This document shows positions 42,275-55,685 of a stretch of 64,000 bases of DNA, piece after piece. The notes under the pieces are model-generated. The model saw only the letters and a list, made by a program, of their open reading frames with translations, did not search any database and was not told the DNA's origin. The position numbers and the translations under genes were made by a program. Positions within the stretch are counted from its first letter, which is position 1, and each line of letters begins with the position of its first letter. The DNA comes from Myxococcota bacterium (GTDB lineage Bacteria > Myxococcota_A > Polyangia > HGW-17), in NCBI GenBank assembly GCA_018817795.1, contig JAHITJ010000117.1:1-64000 (forward strand), written 5' to 3'.

Positions 42275-42654
42275 CGTTCCATCCTGTCACGCGATCGCGA
42301 TGTGGTCTGGTCCATGATTTCCAGTTGATAGACCCTGGCTCCGGGAGGAAGAAAACCCTTCTCCCGCATGATCCTGGCCGCTCCCTCCGGGGTCTTGAGG
42401 GCCCGAAGCCGGGCCACGGAGTCCTCGAGCCGGCCGTACATGGTGTCGTTGAGCCCCTGTATCTCCTTGAGCTCGGCCCGGAGGGTCGCAAGCTCCCGGA
42501 TTTCCCGGTGCACGAAGACCGGAAGTGCACCCACGACGAGGGAAAATGCGAGGGCGACCCCCAAACGTGCGGCCCAGCGCCATGCCGGGGCCTCGGCCGA
42601 CGGCTTGGGTTCGTTTTCAATTGTGTCCTGGGTCACTTCAGTTGCGTCGATCAT
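42271..42654 (-). CDS. FtsB/DivIC-like septum formation protein
   Basis: This 127-residue bitopic protein has a cytosolic tail of about 25 residues, a membrane helix (about 30-48, LGVALAFSLVVGALPVF), a coiled coil (REIRELATLRAELKEIQGLNDTM) and the LKTPEGAARIMREKGFLPPGA segment typical of DivIC/FtsB. In the divisome such proteins link FtsQ and FtsL to septal peptidoglycan synthesis. ATG 42654 has AAGGA upstream. The gene overlaps the cyclase. Length and order fit the family well. Confidence 0.82.
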   Translation of the reverse strand: MIDATEVTQDTIENEPKPSAEAPAWRWAARLGVALAFSLVVGALPVFVHREIRELATLRAELKEIQGLNDTMYGRLEDSVARLRALKTPEGAARIMREKGFLPPGARVYQLEIMDQTTSRSRDRMER

Positions 42655-42792
42655 GCTTTTCCTTATATATCAAAGGGATTTCATCCCAACTCCAGCGTCC
42701 AGTATAGGCAGGATGCTTCCTTTGTCGAAATTTGGGGTGGTGAACGGCAATTCTTCCGCGTGCACTTTCGAAATTTTGATGCTAATTAAGAC

Positions 42793-42821
42793 TTGCGGAA
42801 ACGGATCGCCTCTGGTATAGG
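42793..42821 (+). promoter_or_regulatory. promoter candidate for the 42890 lipoprotein
   Basis: TTGCGG (42793-42798), a 17-bp spacer and TATAGG (42816-42821) lie 68 bp before the ATG, leaving a leader of about 60 nt that ends in AGGAGA. Two copies of TCGAAATTT lie upstream near 42724 and 42767. Confidence 0.5.
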
Positions 42822-42889
42822 CAATTCGCGAGTTTTTAACCGAAAGGATATTCCTTTTCGATTTCTGTAACCCATCATAGGAGATAGCG

Positions 42890-44392
42890 ATGAAACTCAG
42901 AAACCTCTTCCTCTTGTCAGTGATCGTCACCCTGTCCTTTGCCTTCGCCGCCTGCGACGACGGTGAAAAGAAAACCAACCCCTGCGGAAACGGCGTGCTG
43001 GATCCCGGTGAGGAGTGCGACGGCACCAACCTCGACGAGCAGACCTGCTCCCTGGTCGTGCCCACCCGTCCGGGCGGCACCCTGGCCTGCACCGCGACCT
43101 GCTCCTTCGACACCGTCGGCTGCACGGCCCCGTTCTGTGGCAACGACGCCCGCGAAGGCACCGAAGAGTGCGATGGCACCGACCTCGGCGGCGAGACCTG
43201 CAGCGACCGTACCGGCTTCGACGGCGGCACGCTTGGCTGCACCGATTCCTGCACCTGGGACACCTCCGCGTGCGACGTCGACTGCGTGGTCGAAGGATCC
43301 TTTGAAGACTGCAATCCGATGGGAGGAAACAGCGAGTGCTGCCCTGTCAATGGCAGGCCCTCGATCTGCTCCTCTATGTTTACGACCCCGCTGTGCATCC
43401 AGAGCTGTGATAATGACGTGGAGTGCGGATTCTCCATGGTCTGCAACGCCCAGTTGACCGGTTGCTATTATGCTTATTGCGGCGCGGATTCCGCGAGCCC
43501 CGATATGACCGAACCCTGCACGCTTTCCGCCGGTCGTTTGGGCACCTGCTATCCCCTGTGGCGTGCCATGGATGGCGCCGGCATCTGCTTCGAAAACGGC
43601 ACGCTGGGACACGGCGAAGTCTGCCCGCTGGGCGAAGACACGATGGGCATGCTCAACGTCGACCCCGACACGCAGTGTGAAAACGGCTTCTGCTTCGGCC
43701 CGGCCGCCGCGACCGAAGGCAACTGCTTCAGCGTCTGCGACGCTGTGGCGATTTATAATGGAGATGCGACGGACACTTGCCCCGCTGGCTCCACCTGCCT
43801 CAACTTCTCCTCCATCGTTCTGGACGAGTTTTTTGAAGGCACCACCACCCCGAACCCGTCATTCCTGTTCCGTGACCCCGACATGAGCGTTTGCTATATC
43901 TACGAAGAAGCCGAGCCCTTTTATTCCTGCGACCTGCTGACCGGCCTCCAGATCAACGGACCCACCCCGGGCAGCGCCTGCCCCGATGGCCAGACCTGCA
44001 ACTACTTCGGCCTGGGCTCCCTGATGGGATTCTGCTATGACGTGGCCGCCACCCCGGCAACTGAAGGCGCCGAATGCGTCATCGCCGATGGCCAACCGCA
44101 AGCTTGCGACGCCGGCCTGCAGTGCTTCATCGCCGATCCGTTCAACACCGACGGCTCCACGCTGGCCTGCCGCCGCATCTGTGAAGCGCCCGCCAACGGC
44201 TCCATCACCGACGCCACCGCCAATGAAGCCTGCGCCGATCTCACCGATACCAATGGTCCCTACGTCTGCGCGACGACCTCCCGCTTCTTCACCGCCGACG
44301 GCGAGCTGCCCAGAGATGACTCTACTCCGCCGAAAGTGGAATCTAGCCCCTCCCGCCTGGGCTTCTGCGTTCCCGCCCGCGCTGCGAACTAA
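42890..44392 (+). CDS. Cys-rich lipoprotein with Myxococcus-type repeats
   Basis: This 500-residue lipoprotein (signal MKLRNLFLLSVIVTLSFAFAAC) begins with two copies of a repeat of the form C-G-N-G-x-x-D-P-G-E-E-C-D-G-T-x-L-x-x-x-T-C (CGNGVLDPGEECDGTNL; CGNDAREGTEECDGTDL), the Myxococcus Cys-rich/DUF4215-like motif of surface proteins. The remainder is a Cys-rich domain of about 380 residues resembling the C-terminal parts of the 17459 and 18593 lipoproteins (shared CYP, GTCYPLW-type blocks). It is probably exported to the outer membrane surface. Rather even codon use and lower GC in places suggest a distinct expression level. Confidence 0.83.
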   Translation: MKLRNLFLLSVIVTLSFAFAACDDGEKKTNPCGNGVLDPGEECDGTNLDEQTCSLVVPTRPGGTLACTATCSFDTVGCTAPFCGNDAREGTEECDGTDLGGETCSDRTGFDGGTLGCTDSCTWDTSACDVDCVVEGSFEDCNPMGGNSECCPVNGRPSICSSMFTTPLCIQSCDNDVECGFSMVCNAQLTGCYYAYCGADSASPDMTEPCTLSAGRLGTCYPLWRAMDGAGICFENGTLGHGEVCPLGEDTMGMLNVDPDTQCENGFCFGPAAATEGNCFSVCDAVAIYNGDATDTCPAGSTCLNFSSIVLDEFFEGTTTPNPSFLFRDPDMSVCYIYEEAEPFYSCDLLTGLQINGPTPGSACPDGQTCNYFGLGSLMGFCYDVAATPATEGAECVIADGQPQACDAGLQCFIADPFNTDGSTLACRRICEAPANGSITDATANEACADLTDTNGPYVCATTSRFFTADGELPRDDSTPPKVESSPSRLGFCVPARAAN

Positions 44393-44600
44393 ATTCGCAT
44401 TTCCCTCGTTTGATCTGAATCCTTTGGTTTTCCCTACAAATAAATAACAACCTGGTAAATCAGCTAGTCTCCTTGTGACCTCCAAGAGCGGCTTACGCCC
44501 GGACCGGACTGTGCTGCTTCGAAATTTCCACAAGGTACCGATTGTTTCCCGGACGGGTTTGTGGTAGTTCGTAGGCGTGGATGAACCAGGTGAACCAACT

Positions 44601-45518
44601 ATGCCGACGACTCCGATTTTCCGATGTGGAACCATTGCCATTCTGGGGCGCCCCAATGTGGGAAAAAGCACCCTGCTGAACTCCATCCTGACGGAGAAGG
44701 TGTCCATCGTGACCCCCAAACCGCAGACGACGCGCCAGCGAATCCTGGGAATCGTTCCGGGACCGGGGTACCAGGCGATCTTCATCGACACCCCGGGATA
44801 CCATCAGTTCAAGAAAAAACTGAACCAGGCCATGGTCGAAGCCGCTTTGTCGGCCATCGGCGACGCGGATCTGGTGCTGGTGCTCGTCGACGCGTCGGAC
44901 CCCACCGACGAGTTCTCCGATCCCCACGGCGCCGGCGTGCTCGTCCGCCGTTGCGAGGAGATCGGCCGCCCGGTCTTCGTCATGCTCAACAAGATCGACC
45001 GCGTGCGCGACAAGAAGGCGCTCCTTCCCATCATCGAGCGCTGGGCGAGCTTCTCCCCGGCGGTCAAGAACGTGATTCCCCTGAGCGCCGCGAAGGGCTC
45101 CGGCATCAGTGAACTGCTCGTCGAGATCTACGGCTACCTCCCCGAGGGCCCCGCCCTCTATCCGGAGGACGATCTGACCGACCAGACCGAGCGGGCGATC
45201 ACGGCCGAAATCGTCCGCGAGACCTGCATCCTCTGCCTGCGCGAAGAATTGCCGTACGCCACGGCCGTCACCATCGAGCGGTTCTCCGAGACCGCGGCGC
45301 GCCGCTCCATTTCCGGCATCATCTGGGTGGAGCGGGATAGCCAGAAGGCCATCGTCATCGGCAAGCGGGGATCCATGATCCGTCACATCGGACAGACCGC
45401 CCGGGAGCAGTTGATCGCACGTTTCGGCGTGGAGACCCAGCTCTTCCTGGAGGTCAAGGTGCATCCGGGATGGACCGACGATCCCGCATCCCTGCGTGAA
45501 CTGGGGTACAAACCATGA
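44601..45518 (+). CDS. era: GTPase Era
   Basis: This 305-residue Era is a 16S rRNA-binding GTPase for small-subunit maturation. G motifs are G1 GRPNVGKS, G2 TTRQR, G3 DTPG, G4 NKID and G5 SAAKG. The C-terminal KH domain is seen in VIGKRGSMIRHIG. I start at ATG 44601 because AGGTGA lies 8 nt upstream; the GTG at 44577 used by the track lacks a site. It overlaps der by ATGA, so the two ribosome-assembly GTPases are co-expressed. Confidence 0.95.
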   Translation: MPTTPIFRCGTIAILGRPNVGKSTLLNSILTEKVSIVTPKPQTTRQRILGIVPGPGYQAIFIDTPGYHQFKKKLNQAMVEAALSAIGDADLVLVLVDASDPTDEFSDPHGAGVLVRRCEEIGRPVFVMLNKIDRVRDKKALLPIIERWASFSPAVKNVIPLSAAKGSGISELLVEIYGYLPEGPALYPEDDLTDQTERAITAEIVRETCILCLREELPYATAVTIERFSETAARRSISGIIWVERDSQKAIVIGKRGSMIRHIGQTAREQLIARFGVETQLFLEVKVHPGWTDDPASLRELGYKP

Positions 45519-46855
45519 AATCCCGACCCGTCATCGCCATCGTGGGCCGCCCGAACGTGGGCAAGTCCACCCTCTTCAACCGCTTCCTGCGCAACCGCAA
45601 GGCCCTCGTCGAGGACGTCCCCGGCGTGACCCGGGACCGCATCTACGGCTCCTTCGACTGGGACGGTCGCACCTTCGACGTCATCGACACCGGCGGACTG
45701 GACATCCAGGATCCCTCGTCGCTCAAGCAGTCGATCCGCCAGCAGGTCCAGGTCGCCATGCGCGAGGCCGACATCATCCTCGTGGTCGTCGACATCCGCT
45801 CGGGCCCCACCCCCCTCGACGCCGACATCATCAACCTGGTGCGGCCGTTGGGGAAGCCCTACTACCTGGTGGCCAACAAGGCCGACAACGCCAAGCAGGA
45901 GCTCTCCGGGGGCGAATTCTTCTCCTTCGGCGTCAACCACGTCATTCCCGTGAGCGCCTCCCACGGACGCGGCGTCGGCGACCTGATCGACCTGATCGTC
46001 AAGGACGTGGAGTTCGACGACCCGCCGCCCTCCGAGGAAGGCGTCGACGAGCCCGTGCGCATCACGTTCGTCGGCCGGCCCAACGCCGGCAAGAGCTCCA
46101 TGGTCAACAGCATCCTCAAGGAGAAGCGTCTGCTCGTGGACTCCGTGGCCGGCACCACGATGGACGCCGTCGAGGTCCCGTTCTCCCGCCAGCAGCACAA
46201 CTTCGTGCTCGTCGACACGGCCGGCCTGCGCCGGAAGAAGGCCGTCGAGGTCGGGCTCGAGAAGCTCGCCGGCATGCACGCGATCAACGCCATGGAGCGT
46301 TCGCACATCGTGGTGCTCGTGCTCGACTCCAACCTCGGCGTGCACGAGCAGGACGCCCGGCTGGCCCAACTGGCGGTTGACCGCGGCAAGGGGCTGGTGA
46401 TCGCGCTCAACAAGTGGGATCTCGTCAAGGGCCGCGCCGAGCAGGCCAAGATCAAGCAGCAGGTGAAGGATCAGCTGCGCTTCGTCCCCTGGGCGGCCGT
46501 GGTGCCGACCTCGACGATCAACGGCCATGGACTGGGCCAGCTCTTCGACCAGGTGGTGGATGCTCACAAGCGCTGGAACCACCGGGTCTCGACCTCCGAG
46601 CTCAACCGCTTCCTGCAGGAGGCTGTGGAGGCACATCATCCTCCCATGTCCGGTCGGCGTCCCCTGAAGTTCTATTACATGACGCAGCCCCAGACACGGC
46701 CACCGATGTTCGTCGTCCACGGCAACCGCAAGGACGTGCCCGAGAGCTACCAACGCTACCTGTCCAACCACCTGCGCGAGGTGTTCACCTTCCCGGGCAC
46801 GCCGCTGCGGCTCTTCTTCCGCTCCAGCCATGGAGATCCCAATGAAAAAAAATAA
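45515..46855 (+). CDS. der: GTPase Der (EngA)
   Basis: This 446-residue Der has two G domains in tandem (GRPNVGKS at about 11 and GRPNAGKS at about 187; DTGGL and DTAGLRRKK as G3; NKADN and NKWDL as G4) and a C-terminal KH-like domain (about 360-446, KFYYMTQPQTRPPMFVV). It acts in 50S subunit assembly. It is joined to era by overlap and to the following lipoprotein gene by a 14-nt overlap. Confidence 0.96.
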   Translation: MKSRPVIAIVGRPNVGKSTLFNRFLRNRKALVEDVPGVTRDRIYGSFDWDGRTFDVIDTGGLDIQDPSSLKQSIRQQVQVAMREADIILVVVDIRSGPTPLDADIINLVRPLGKPYYLVANKADNAKQELSGGEFFSFGVNHVIPVSASHGRGVGDLIDLIVKDVEFDDPPPSEEGVDEPVRITFVGRPNAGKSSMVNSILKEKRLLVDSVAGTTMDAVEVPFSRQQHNFVLVDTAGLRRKKAVEVGLEKLAGMHAINAMERSHIVVLVLDSNLGVHEQDARLAQLAVDRGKGLVIALNKWDLVKGRAEQAKIKQQVKDQLRFVPWAAVVPTSTINGHGLGQLFDQVVDAHKRWNHRVSTSELNRFLQEAVEAHHPPMSGRRPLKFYYMTQPQTRPPMFVVHGNRKDVPESYQRYLSNHLREVFTFPGTPLRLFFRSSHGDPNEKK

Positions 46856-47654
46856 GTGGATCCTCGGATTTGTCCTGCTGCTGGCCGCATGCTCCCCCCG
46901 GCCGAAGGTCACCGTCCAGGCGCAGCGCATCGTCATCCGCCAGATCTCACTTGAATACATGCTGCTGGAGGTTCGCTACCAGGTGCACAATCCGCACCCG
47001 GTGTCGATCTCGGTGCTCGAGGTCGACCAGACCCTGGAGTTGTCCAACACCGTCGCGGCCCGCGGCCAGCTTGAGAAGCCGGTCTCGATCCCGGCCAAAA
47101 AGAGCGAGCAACTGAACGTCCTGCTCAAGGTGCCCTTTCTGCCGATGTTGACTCCGGCCAAGGACCTGCTGACCGGCAGGACCGTGCGCTACCGGCTCGT
47201 CTCCGACATGAAGATGAAGACCATCCTCGGCCAGGAGAGCCGCCGGGTGCTGCGCGAAGGCGAGCTCGAGCTGCCGCTGCTGCCCGGTGGCGGACTCGCC
47301 GGCCTGAAGAACGTCCGCCTCGAGGGCGGGCCCCTGGGCACCCTCAAGCTCGACATGATCATCCTGGTTCCCCGCCCGAAGAAACAACTCATGGACACGA
47401 CCCAGGTCGAATACCTGCTGCGCATCGAGAACCACACCATCGCCGACGGGCGCTTCCCGCTGACCCGCGGCCCCGAGAACATGCAGAAGGTGACGATCCC
47501 GGTGTCCTGGCCCATCGCCCGGGGTGCCACCTGGCTCCCCAAACTGGCCACGGGGCTGCCCGTCCAGTTCCGGCTGAGGTTCGATCTGGGCGACGAGACC
47601 GAATTCCTGATCGACAAGAAGGACACGATCAGGATCAACCCGTTTTCCCTGTGA
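46842..47654 (+). CDS. LEA14-like (WHy domain) lipoprotein
   Basis: This 270-residue lipoprotein has signal MKKNKWILGFVLLLAAC. The mature protein carries a LEA14/water-stress WHy domain: VRYQVHNPHPVSISVLEVDQTLEL is the characteristic N-P strand, repeated more weakly in the second half (EYLLRIENHTIADGRFPL). Such proteins are thought to stabilise envelope components or bind partner proteins. I choose ATG 46842 (GGAG 7 nt upstream) over 46830. It overlaps der and is followed 11 bp later by the TerB-like gene. Confidence 0.82.
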   Translation: MKKNKWILGFVLLLAACSPRPKVTVQAQRIVIRQISLEYMLLEVRYQVHNPHPVSISVLEVDQTLELSNTVAARGQLEKPVSIPAKKSEQLNVLLKVPFLPMLTPAKDLLTGRTVRYRLVSDMKMKTILGQESRRVLREGELELPLLPGGGLAGLKNVRLEGGPLGTLKLDMIILVPRPKKQLMDTTQVEYLLRIENHTIADGRFPLTRGPENMQKVTIPVSWPIARGATWLPKLATGLPVQFRLRFDLGDETEFLIDKKDTIRINPFSL

Positions 47655-47665
47655 TGGAGGTACCC

Positions 47666-48028
47666 ATGACCCGCGAAGATCAGATTCAGGTGTGCAAACT
47701 GGTGGCACAGGCCATCTTCATCGATGGCCAGCTCACCGACAACGAAATGCAGATGTTCGACCGGCTGCTTTCGCACTTCGAGATCACGCCGGCAGAAAAG
47801 AAGATCATCGTCGCGCGAAACCTCGACGATGATGTCAGCGCGATGGCCCAGGCGATCCAGGGGGAGGACGGAAAGATCGAGGCGCTGGTCCAGCTGGCCC
47901 AGGCGATCTCGGCCGACGGCCACACCACCGGCTCGGAAAGGGACATCCTCCTTCGCTGCGCATCCGCGATGGGGATCACGTCTGAAAAACTGAAGGAAAT
48001 CGTCGCCCCCCACATCATTCTGGACTGA
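47666..48028 (+). CDS. TerB-like protein
   Basis: This 120-residue helical protein of the TerB/DjlA-N superfamily has paired acidic segments FIDGQLTDNEMQMF and ISADGHTTGSERDILL, which in TerB bind divalent metal. The function in this setting is unknown; TerB domains occur in stress and envelope-associated systems. I start at ATG 47666 because GGAGG is 5 nt upstream. The track start at 47651 would overlap that site. It is part of the era-der transcription unit. Confidence 0.82.
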   Translation: MTREDQIQVCKLVAQAIFIDGQLTDNEMQMFDRLLSHFEITPAEKKIIVARNLDDDVSAMAQAIQGEDGKIEALVQLAQAISADGHTTGSERDILLRCASAMGITSEKLKEIVAPHIILD

Positions 48029-48082
48029 TTTTTTCAGTCGAAAATTTGATTGGGTGCGGTTTGCCTGCTACACCAGCAATCG

Positions 48083-48895
48083 ATGCTGCGTTCATTCCTT
48101 CTATTCATTTTTCTTTTACTGATCACCCCATTGGCGCTCGCGGATCCCCTGCCCCGCCAATGCAAAGTCAACCGTGAAGGCCGTCTCCAGTGCTCCCTGC
48201 AGGGCACCACGCGCGGACGAGCCCTTCAGAAGTTTGACGCCACGACCTTCCCCATGGATCAAATCCGGAAATCCAGATCGCCGCTCTCGGTGGGCCTTCC
48301 CTTCGCGGGCCGTCTGCACCGTCCGGCGGCCATGCCGGTCTCGGGCAAGGGCTTCCTGCTGCTGGCCCGCACCCAGGAACGCAATCACGGCTGGGCGCTC
48401 CCTGAGCTCGTCGAGCTGCTCACCTCCTCGGCCGCCCGCGTGGCCCGCCTGTACCCGAAGTCCATCCTCACCGTGGGAGATTTGAGCCCCCGCGGCGGAG
48501 GCTACGCGCCCGGACACCGCTCGCACCAGAGCGGGCGCGACGTGGACCTGGGTTTTTACATCGTGGACGGCCGCTCGCGCTACCAGATCGTGACCACGGA
48601 ATTCGTGCACTTCAACGAGTCCGCGCGCGGGTCTGGCAAGTACGCGCACCTGATGTTCGATCTCGAGCGCAACTGGGAGTTCGTCGAGGCGCTGGTGTCG
48701 CACAAGACCGTGCACGTCCAGAAAATCTTCATCAGTTCCCAGCTGCGTGATCTACTCCTGCAGTATGCCGATGCCGTGGCACGTCCTGCTGACGTTCTCC
48801 GCCGCGCGCGGGCTGCCTTGAGCGTGGACACAGCCCACGGCGACCACTTCCACGTGCGCATCGCCTGCCCGGACAACCAGCCCCACTGTCGCTGA
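48083..48895 (+). CDS. MepA-like murein endopeptidase (M74), exported
   Basis: This 270-residue protein has a Sec signal peptide (MLRSFLLFIFLLLITPLALA) and a LAS-type metallopeptidase domain. YAPGHRSHQSGRDVDLGFY supplies His and Asp zinc ligands, and GDHFHVRIACP supplies the C-terminal His pair, as in penicillin-insensitive endopeptidase MepA, which cleaves D-Ala-mDAP cross-links in the periplasm. I choose ATG 48083 because it starts the signal peptide exactly; the ribosome site is weak. It is 54 bp after the TerB-like gene and 64 bp before lon. Confidence 0.85.
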   Translation: MLRSFLLFIFLLLITPLALADPLPRQCKVNREGRLQCSLQGTTRGRALQKFDATTFPMDQIRKSRSPLSVGLPFAGRLHRPAAMPVSGKGFLLLARTQERNHGWALPELVELLTSSAARVARLYPKSILTVGDLSPRGGGYAPGHRSHQSGRDVDLGFYIVDGRSRYQIVTTEFVHFNESARGSGKYAHLMFDLERNWEFVEALVSHKTVHVQKIFISSQLRDLLLQYADAVARPADVLRRARAALSVDTAHGDHFHVRIACPDNQPHCR

Positions 48896-48959
48896 TTTTA
48901 TCCCGTGCCCCTTTGCAGAACCGAATTCAAGATTATATTGCCCGCCGGAGGTTCATGAC

Positions 48960-51434
<2,475 letters not shown>

Positions 51435-51491
51435 CCGGTATTTGAAGAGAAAACGAGGGGACGTCGGAGGGGCACCGGAGAAGCCGGGAGG

Positions 51492-52697
51492 CTAGGCCGC
51501 TGCGGCTTCCTTTTTGACGGGCTTCTTGACGAAGAAGGTGATCAGGATCGAGACGATCAGCAGGGCACCGGCCAGGTAGAAGGCGTACTTGAACGAGCCC
51601 GTCCGCTTCTGGATGATGCCGGCGCCCACGGCCATGATGGAGCCCACGCCCCAGGCGGTGAAGACCAGGCCGTAGTTCACGCCGAAGTTCTTCAGACCGA
51701 AGAAATCCTTGGTGATCGAGGGGAACAGGGCCAGGTTGGAGCCGTAGCAGGCACCGATCAGGATCGCCGCCGGAATCAGCAGGGACACGCTGTCCATCAT
51801 GGGCATCAGGAACATCAGGATCATCTGAAGCGCCGTGAAGATCTGCATGGTGCGGATGCGTCCGAGCTTGTCCGAGAAGGATCCGGCGATCAGGCGACCA
51901 CCTGCGTTGCCGATGGCCAGCAGGGCCACAAGGATGAAGCCGCCCTTGTAGCCTGCCTGGGCCTGCACCACGACGGCGAGCTTGCCGATGACCATGAGGC
52001 CTGCACCGGCGTTGAAGGCGTACATGAGCCACAGCAGATAGAAATGCGGGGTCGAGAGGACTTCCTTGACGGTGAAATCATTGGCGGTGTTGACCTTGGT
52101 GCCGGCCGCTGCCGCTACCACCGGAGGATTCACGAGCAACTGGGCGAGCCCGACGACGACGATGAGGAACGCGATGCCCAGGATCAACAGGGTCCGGGGA
52201 ACACCGTACGCGCCGATCATGGTCTTGGCCAGGGGGGAGATGTAGACCGACGCTAGGCCAAAGCCGGCCACCACGATGCCGGCGATCATGCCGGTCTTGG
52301 CCGGCGGGAACCATTTCACAGCGGGCGGGGTGGCCGCGGCGTAGCCGAAGCCGATGCCCGTGCCGGCGATGACGCCGAAGGCGATGATGTACATCAGCAC
52401 GGAACTGAAGAAACTGGCGAGGATCAGCCCGGCCCCGATGAGCACGCCGCCGATGGTGGCGACCAGCCGCGGGGAGAGCTTGTCCTGAAGGCGGCCGGCC
52501 GGGACCATCATGAACGCGAACACCAGGCAGGCGACGGTGTAGGGCCAGGCCTTGTCAGCCTCGTCCCAACCCCAGCTCGCCGGGATGCTCTTGGAGATGA
52601 CGCTCCAGGTGTACAGGACACCCAGCGCCAGGTTGATGCCGGTGCCCGCCAGGGTGACGATCCAGCCCTTCTTCGATCCGATCACAGATTCCGTCAT
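51492..52697 (-). CDS. OFA-family MFS transporter (oxalate/formate antiporter-like)
   Basis: This 401-residue protein with 12 helices has the N-terminal [23 protein letters not shown] typical of OFA family proteins, followed by [11 protein letters not shown] between helices 2 and 3 and [10 protein letters not shown] in the second half. It probably exchanges small carboxylates such as oxalate, formate, lactate or related acids; the substrate is not readable from sequence. I start at ATG 52697 because AAGGAG lies 7 nt upstream, and not at 52733. It converges on lon with a 57-bp gap without an obvious terminator. Confidence 0.85.
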   Translation of the reverse strand: MTESVIGSKKGWIVTLAGTGINLALGVLYTWSVISKSIPASWGWDEADKAWPYTVACLVFAFMMVPAGRLQDKLSPRLVATIGGVLIGAGLILASFFSSVLMYIIAFGVIAGTGIGFGYAAATPPAVKWFPPAKTGMIAGIVVAGFGLASVYISPLAKTMIGAYGVPRTLLILGIAFLIVVVGLAQLLVNPPVVAAAAGTKVNTANDFTVKEVLSTPHFYLLWLMYAFNAGAGLMVIGKLAVVVQAQAGYKGGFILVALLAIGNAGGRLIAGSFSDKLGRIRTMQIFTALQMILMFLMPMMDSVSLLIPAAILIGACYGSNLALFPSITKDFFGLKNFGVNYGLVFTAWGVGSIMAVGAGIIQKRTGSFKYAFYLAGALLIVSILITFFVKKPVKKEAAAA

Positions 52698-52814
52698 GAG
52701 AAACTCCTTACTTGTGAAAAAAATGAAAAACACTTGTTCAGGCGGGTCGATTTGTATCGAAAAAAAGCCGTCCTGTCAATGGAATTTGGGTGTTTTTGAG
52801 GCAGTCTGGAGAGG

Positions 52815-53603
52815 TTACTCGGGAATCACGCACTGGCAGGGATCTTCAGTGATGGCGGGGTCGCAGCCCAGGGAAATCGCCCCCTCGCCCTGGTCGGTGA
52901 CGCACTTGTCGGCGCAGTTGAAGTAGTCGTAGTAGTAGGAATCATTGCAGATCGCCACCTGACCACCATCCATGCACAGGATGTCGGAGGGCACGCACTC
53001 GGCGATGTCGCCGTCGATCATGTCATATTCGCAGTTGCACAGGTTCTCGGTGTTGTCGGCGGTGCAGCCCAGGTAGGACGAGTAATCCGGACCGAGGGTG
53101 GTCTTGCAGTACTGGTCGCAGGTGAGGGTGGCCGGGGTGCCGGTGAAATCCCCGTAGCCCTGGGTCATGTCGCAGTACGTGATGTACTCGTCGTCCTGGC
53201 AGTAGATTTCGTCGGGATAGCACTGGGCGATCATGCCGTCGATCTGATCATAGTCGCACTGGCAGCGGTTGTCGGCGTTCTCGGCGCTGCAGCCGTGGCT
53301 GGTCCAGTCGACCCCGTAGTTGGCCACGCAGTAGTCGTTGCAGTCGACGACCTGCCGGACGTGATTCTCGTCACAGAAGACGAGGGTATCGACGTCGCGG
53401 CACATGGCGTCGCCGGTCGTGCAGACATCGGGGTTCTCCTCGAGGGGCACGGTGCAGCCGGCGCCCAGGAGCAGCCCGAGGCCCGAGGCCACGGCGGCTC
53501 CGACAGCCAGCCTGCCGGGCGTGGAAACCAGGCTTGATTTGACTGGATATTTTGGGGTTTGAACGGAAGAAACTGGACGTAGGCTAAAATATTTGGATTT
53601 CAT
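52815..53603 (-). CDS. lipoprotein with three tandem Cys-rich repeats
   Basis: This 262-residue lipoprotein has an unusually long signal n-region (about 35 residues) before LLLGAGC. The mature part consists of three units of about 65 residues, each with about eight cysteines in the order C...VFCD/YCD/ICN...C-x-x-x-C...GC-x(6-10)-C-x-C (VDCNDYC, LTCDQYC, FNCADKC; NRCQCDYD, NLCNCEYD, DPCQC). That is a clean internal triplication. ATG 53603 has AAGGAG 7 nt upstream; the track start lacks a site. No known domain name. It is probably surface-exposed and disulfide-rich. Confidence 0.85.
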   Translation of the reverse strand: MKSKYFSLRPVSSVQTPKYPVKSSLVSTPGRLAVGAAVASGLGLLLGAGCTVPLEENPDVCTTGDAMCRDVDTLVFCDENHVRQVVDCNDYCVANYGVDWTSHGCSAENADNRCQCDYDQIDGMIAQCYPDEIYCQDDEYITYCDMTQGYGDFTGTPATLTCDQYCKTTLGPDYSSYLGCTADNTENLCNCEYDMIDGDIAECVPSDILCMDGGQVAICNDSYYYDYFNCADKCVTDQGEGAISLGCDPAITEDPCQCVIPE

Positions 53604-53669
53604 GGGAAGACTCCTTGTGGAAGACCGCAGGTATTGTAGCACGCCGAAATGCAGGCGCAACGGTCATTT

Positions 53670-55046
<1,377 letters not shown>

Positions 55047-55105
55047 GGCAATGACCTCCGGAAAAGAATGGACCGGCCCACCCTACCCCGATTGTCCTGC
55101 CGAGT

Positions 55106-55621
55106 TCAACCCGGAAAATGGAAGCAATCCAACTGGTGGAAATCCGGCTTATCCCCGGGCAGGGGAACGTAGGAACCGTGGAAACGCTGCGGGCCGAGGA
55201 TGGTGGTGACGTTGAACGCGCACAGTCCGGCAGGAAGCACCGCACAGGGAATGCGCACGCACACCTCCCAGCGATCTTCCCCGCACCGCCACGTATGCCC
55301 AAGCGGCTCGAACTCGGAGACGATGTTCCGGCAGCCGTGAAGCATCAGCAGCCAGTAGTGACCATGGGGCCCCAGCTCCAGCTCGAGGTAGCGCTCCCCT
55401 GCCCCAAGCAGGAAGACCTCGATCACGTCATGCCGCCAAAGTTCCTCGAAGCGGCCGGCGGGGCCCGGCGGAGGAGGCTGTCCTGTGACCGGACCGGAAA
55501 CAGTGACGCTGCATTGGTCAGCGGACTGATCGATCCGGCACCCGATCCGGGTTTGGTCCGGAGCGCCCGGCTCATGAAAATGCGGGGAAAACTCGAGTTG
55601 GACGGATGCAGGGAACGGCAT
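55106..55621 (-). CDS. DOMON-like domain protein (CBM9-related)
   Basis: This 171-residue beta-sandwich protein has the core LWRHDVIEVFLLGAGERYLE, then LGPHGHYWLLMLHGCR and the closing KPDFHQLDCF. These match the order of blocks I know from DOMON-like/CBM9-related single-domain proteins, which bind sugars or haem-like ligands; here the ligand is unknown. No signal peptide is visible. I choose ATG 55621 (MPFPASVQLEF) because the track start at 55753 is antisense to the neighbouring gene; the ribosome site is weak. It is divergent from the frameshifted gene. Confidence 0.7.
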   Translation of the reverse strand: MPFPASVQLEFSPHFHEPGAPDQTRIGCRIDQSADQCSVTVSGPVTGQPPPPGPAGRFEELWRHDVIEVFLLGAGERYLELELGPHGHYWLLMLHGCRNIVSEFEPLGHTWRCGEDRWEVCVRIPCAVLPAGLCAFNVTTILGPQRFHGSYVPLPGDKPDFHQLDCFHFPG

Positions 55622-55685
55622 TTTCACACACTGTACAACTTCGGGGAAAAAATGATAGATTGCGTGCGTCACCCAAGGAAAGGAA

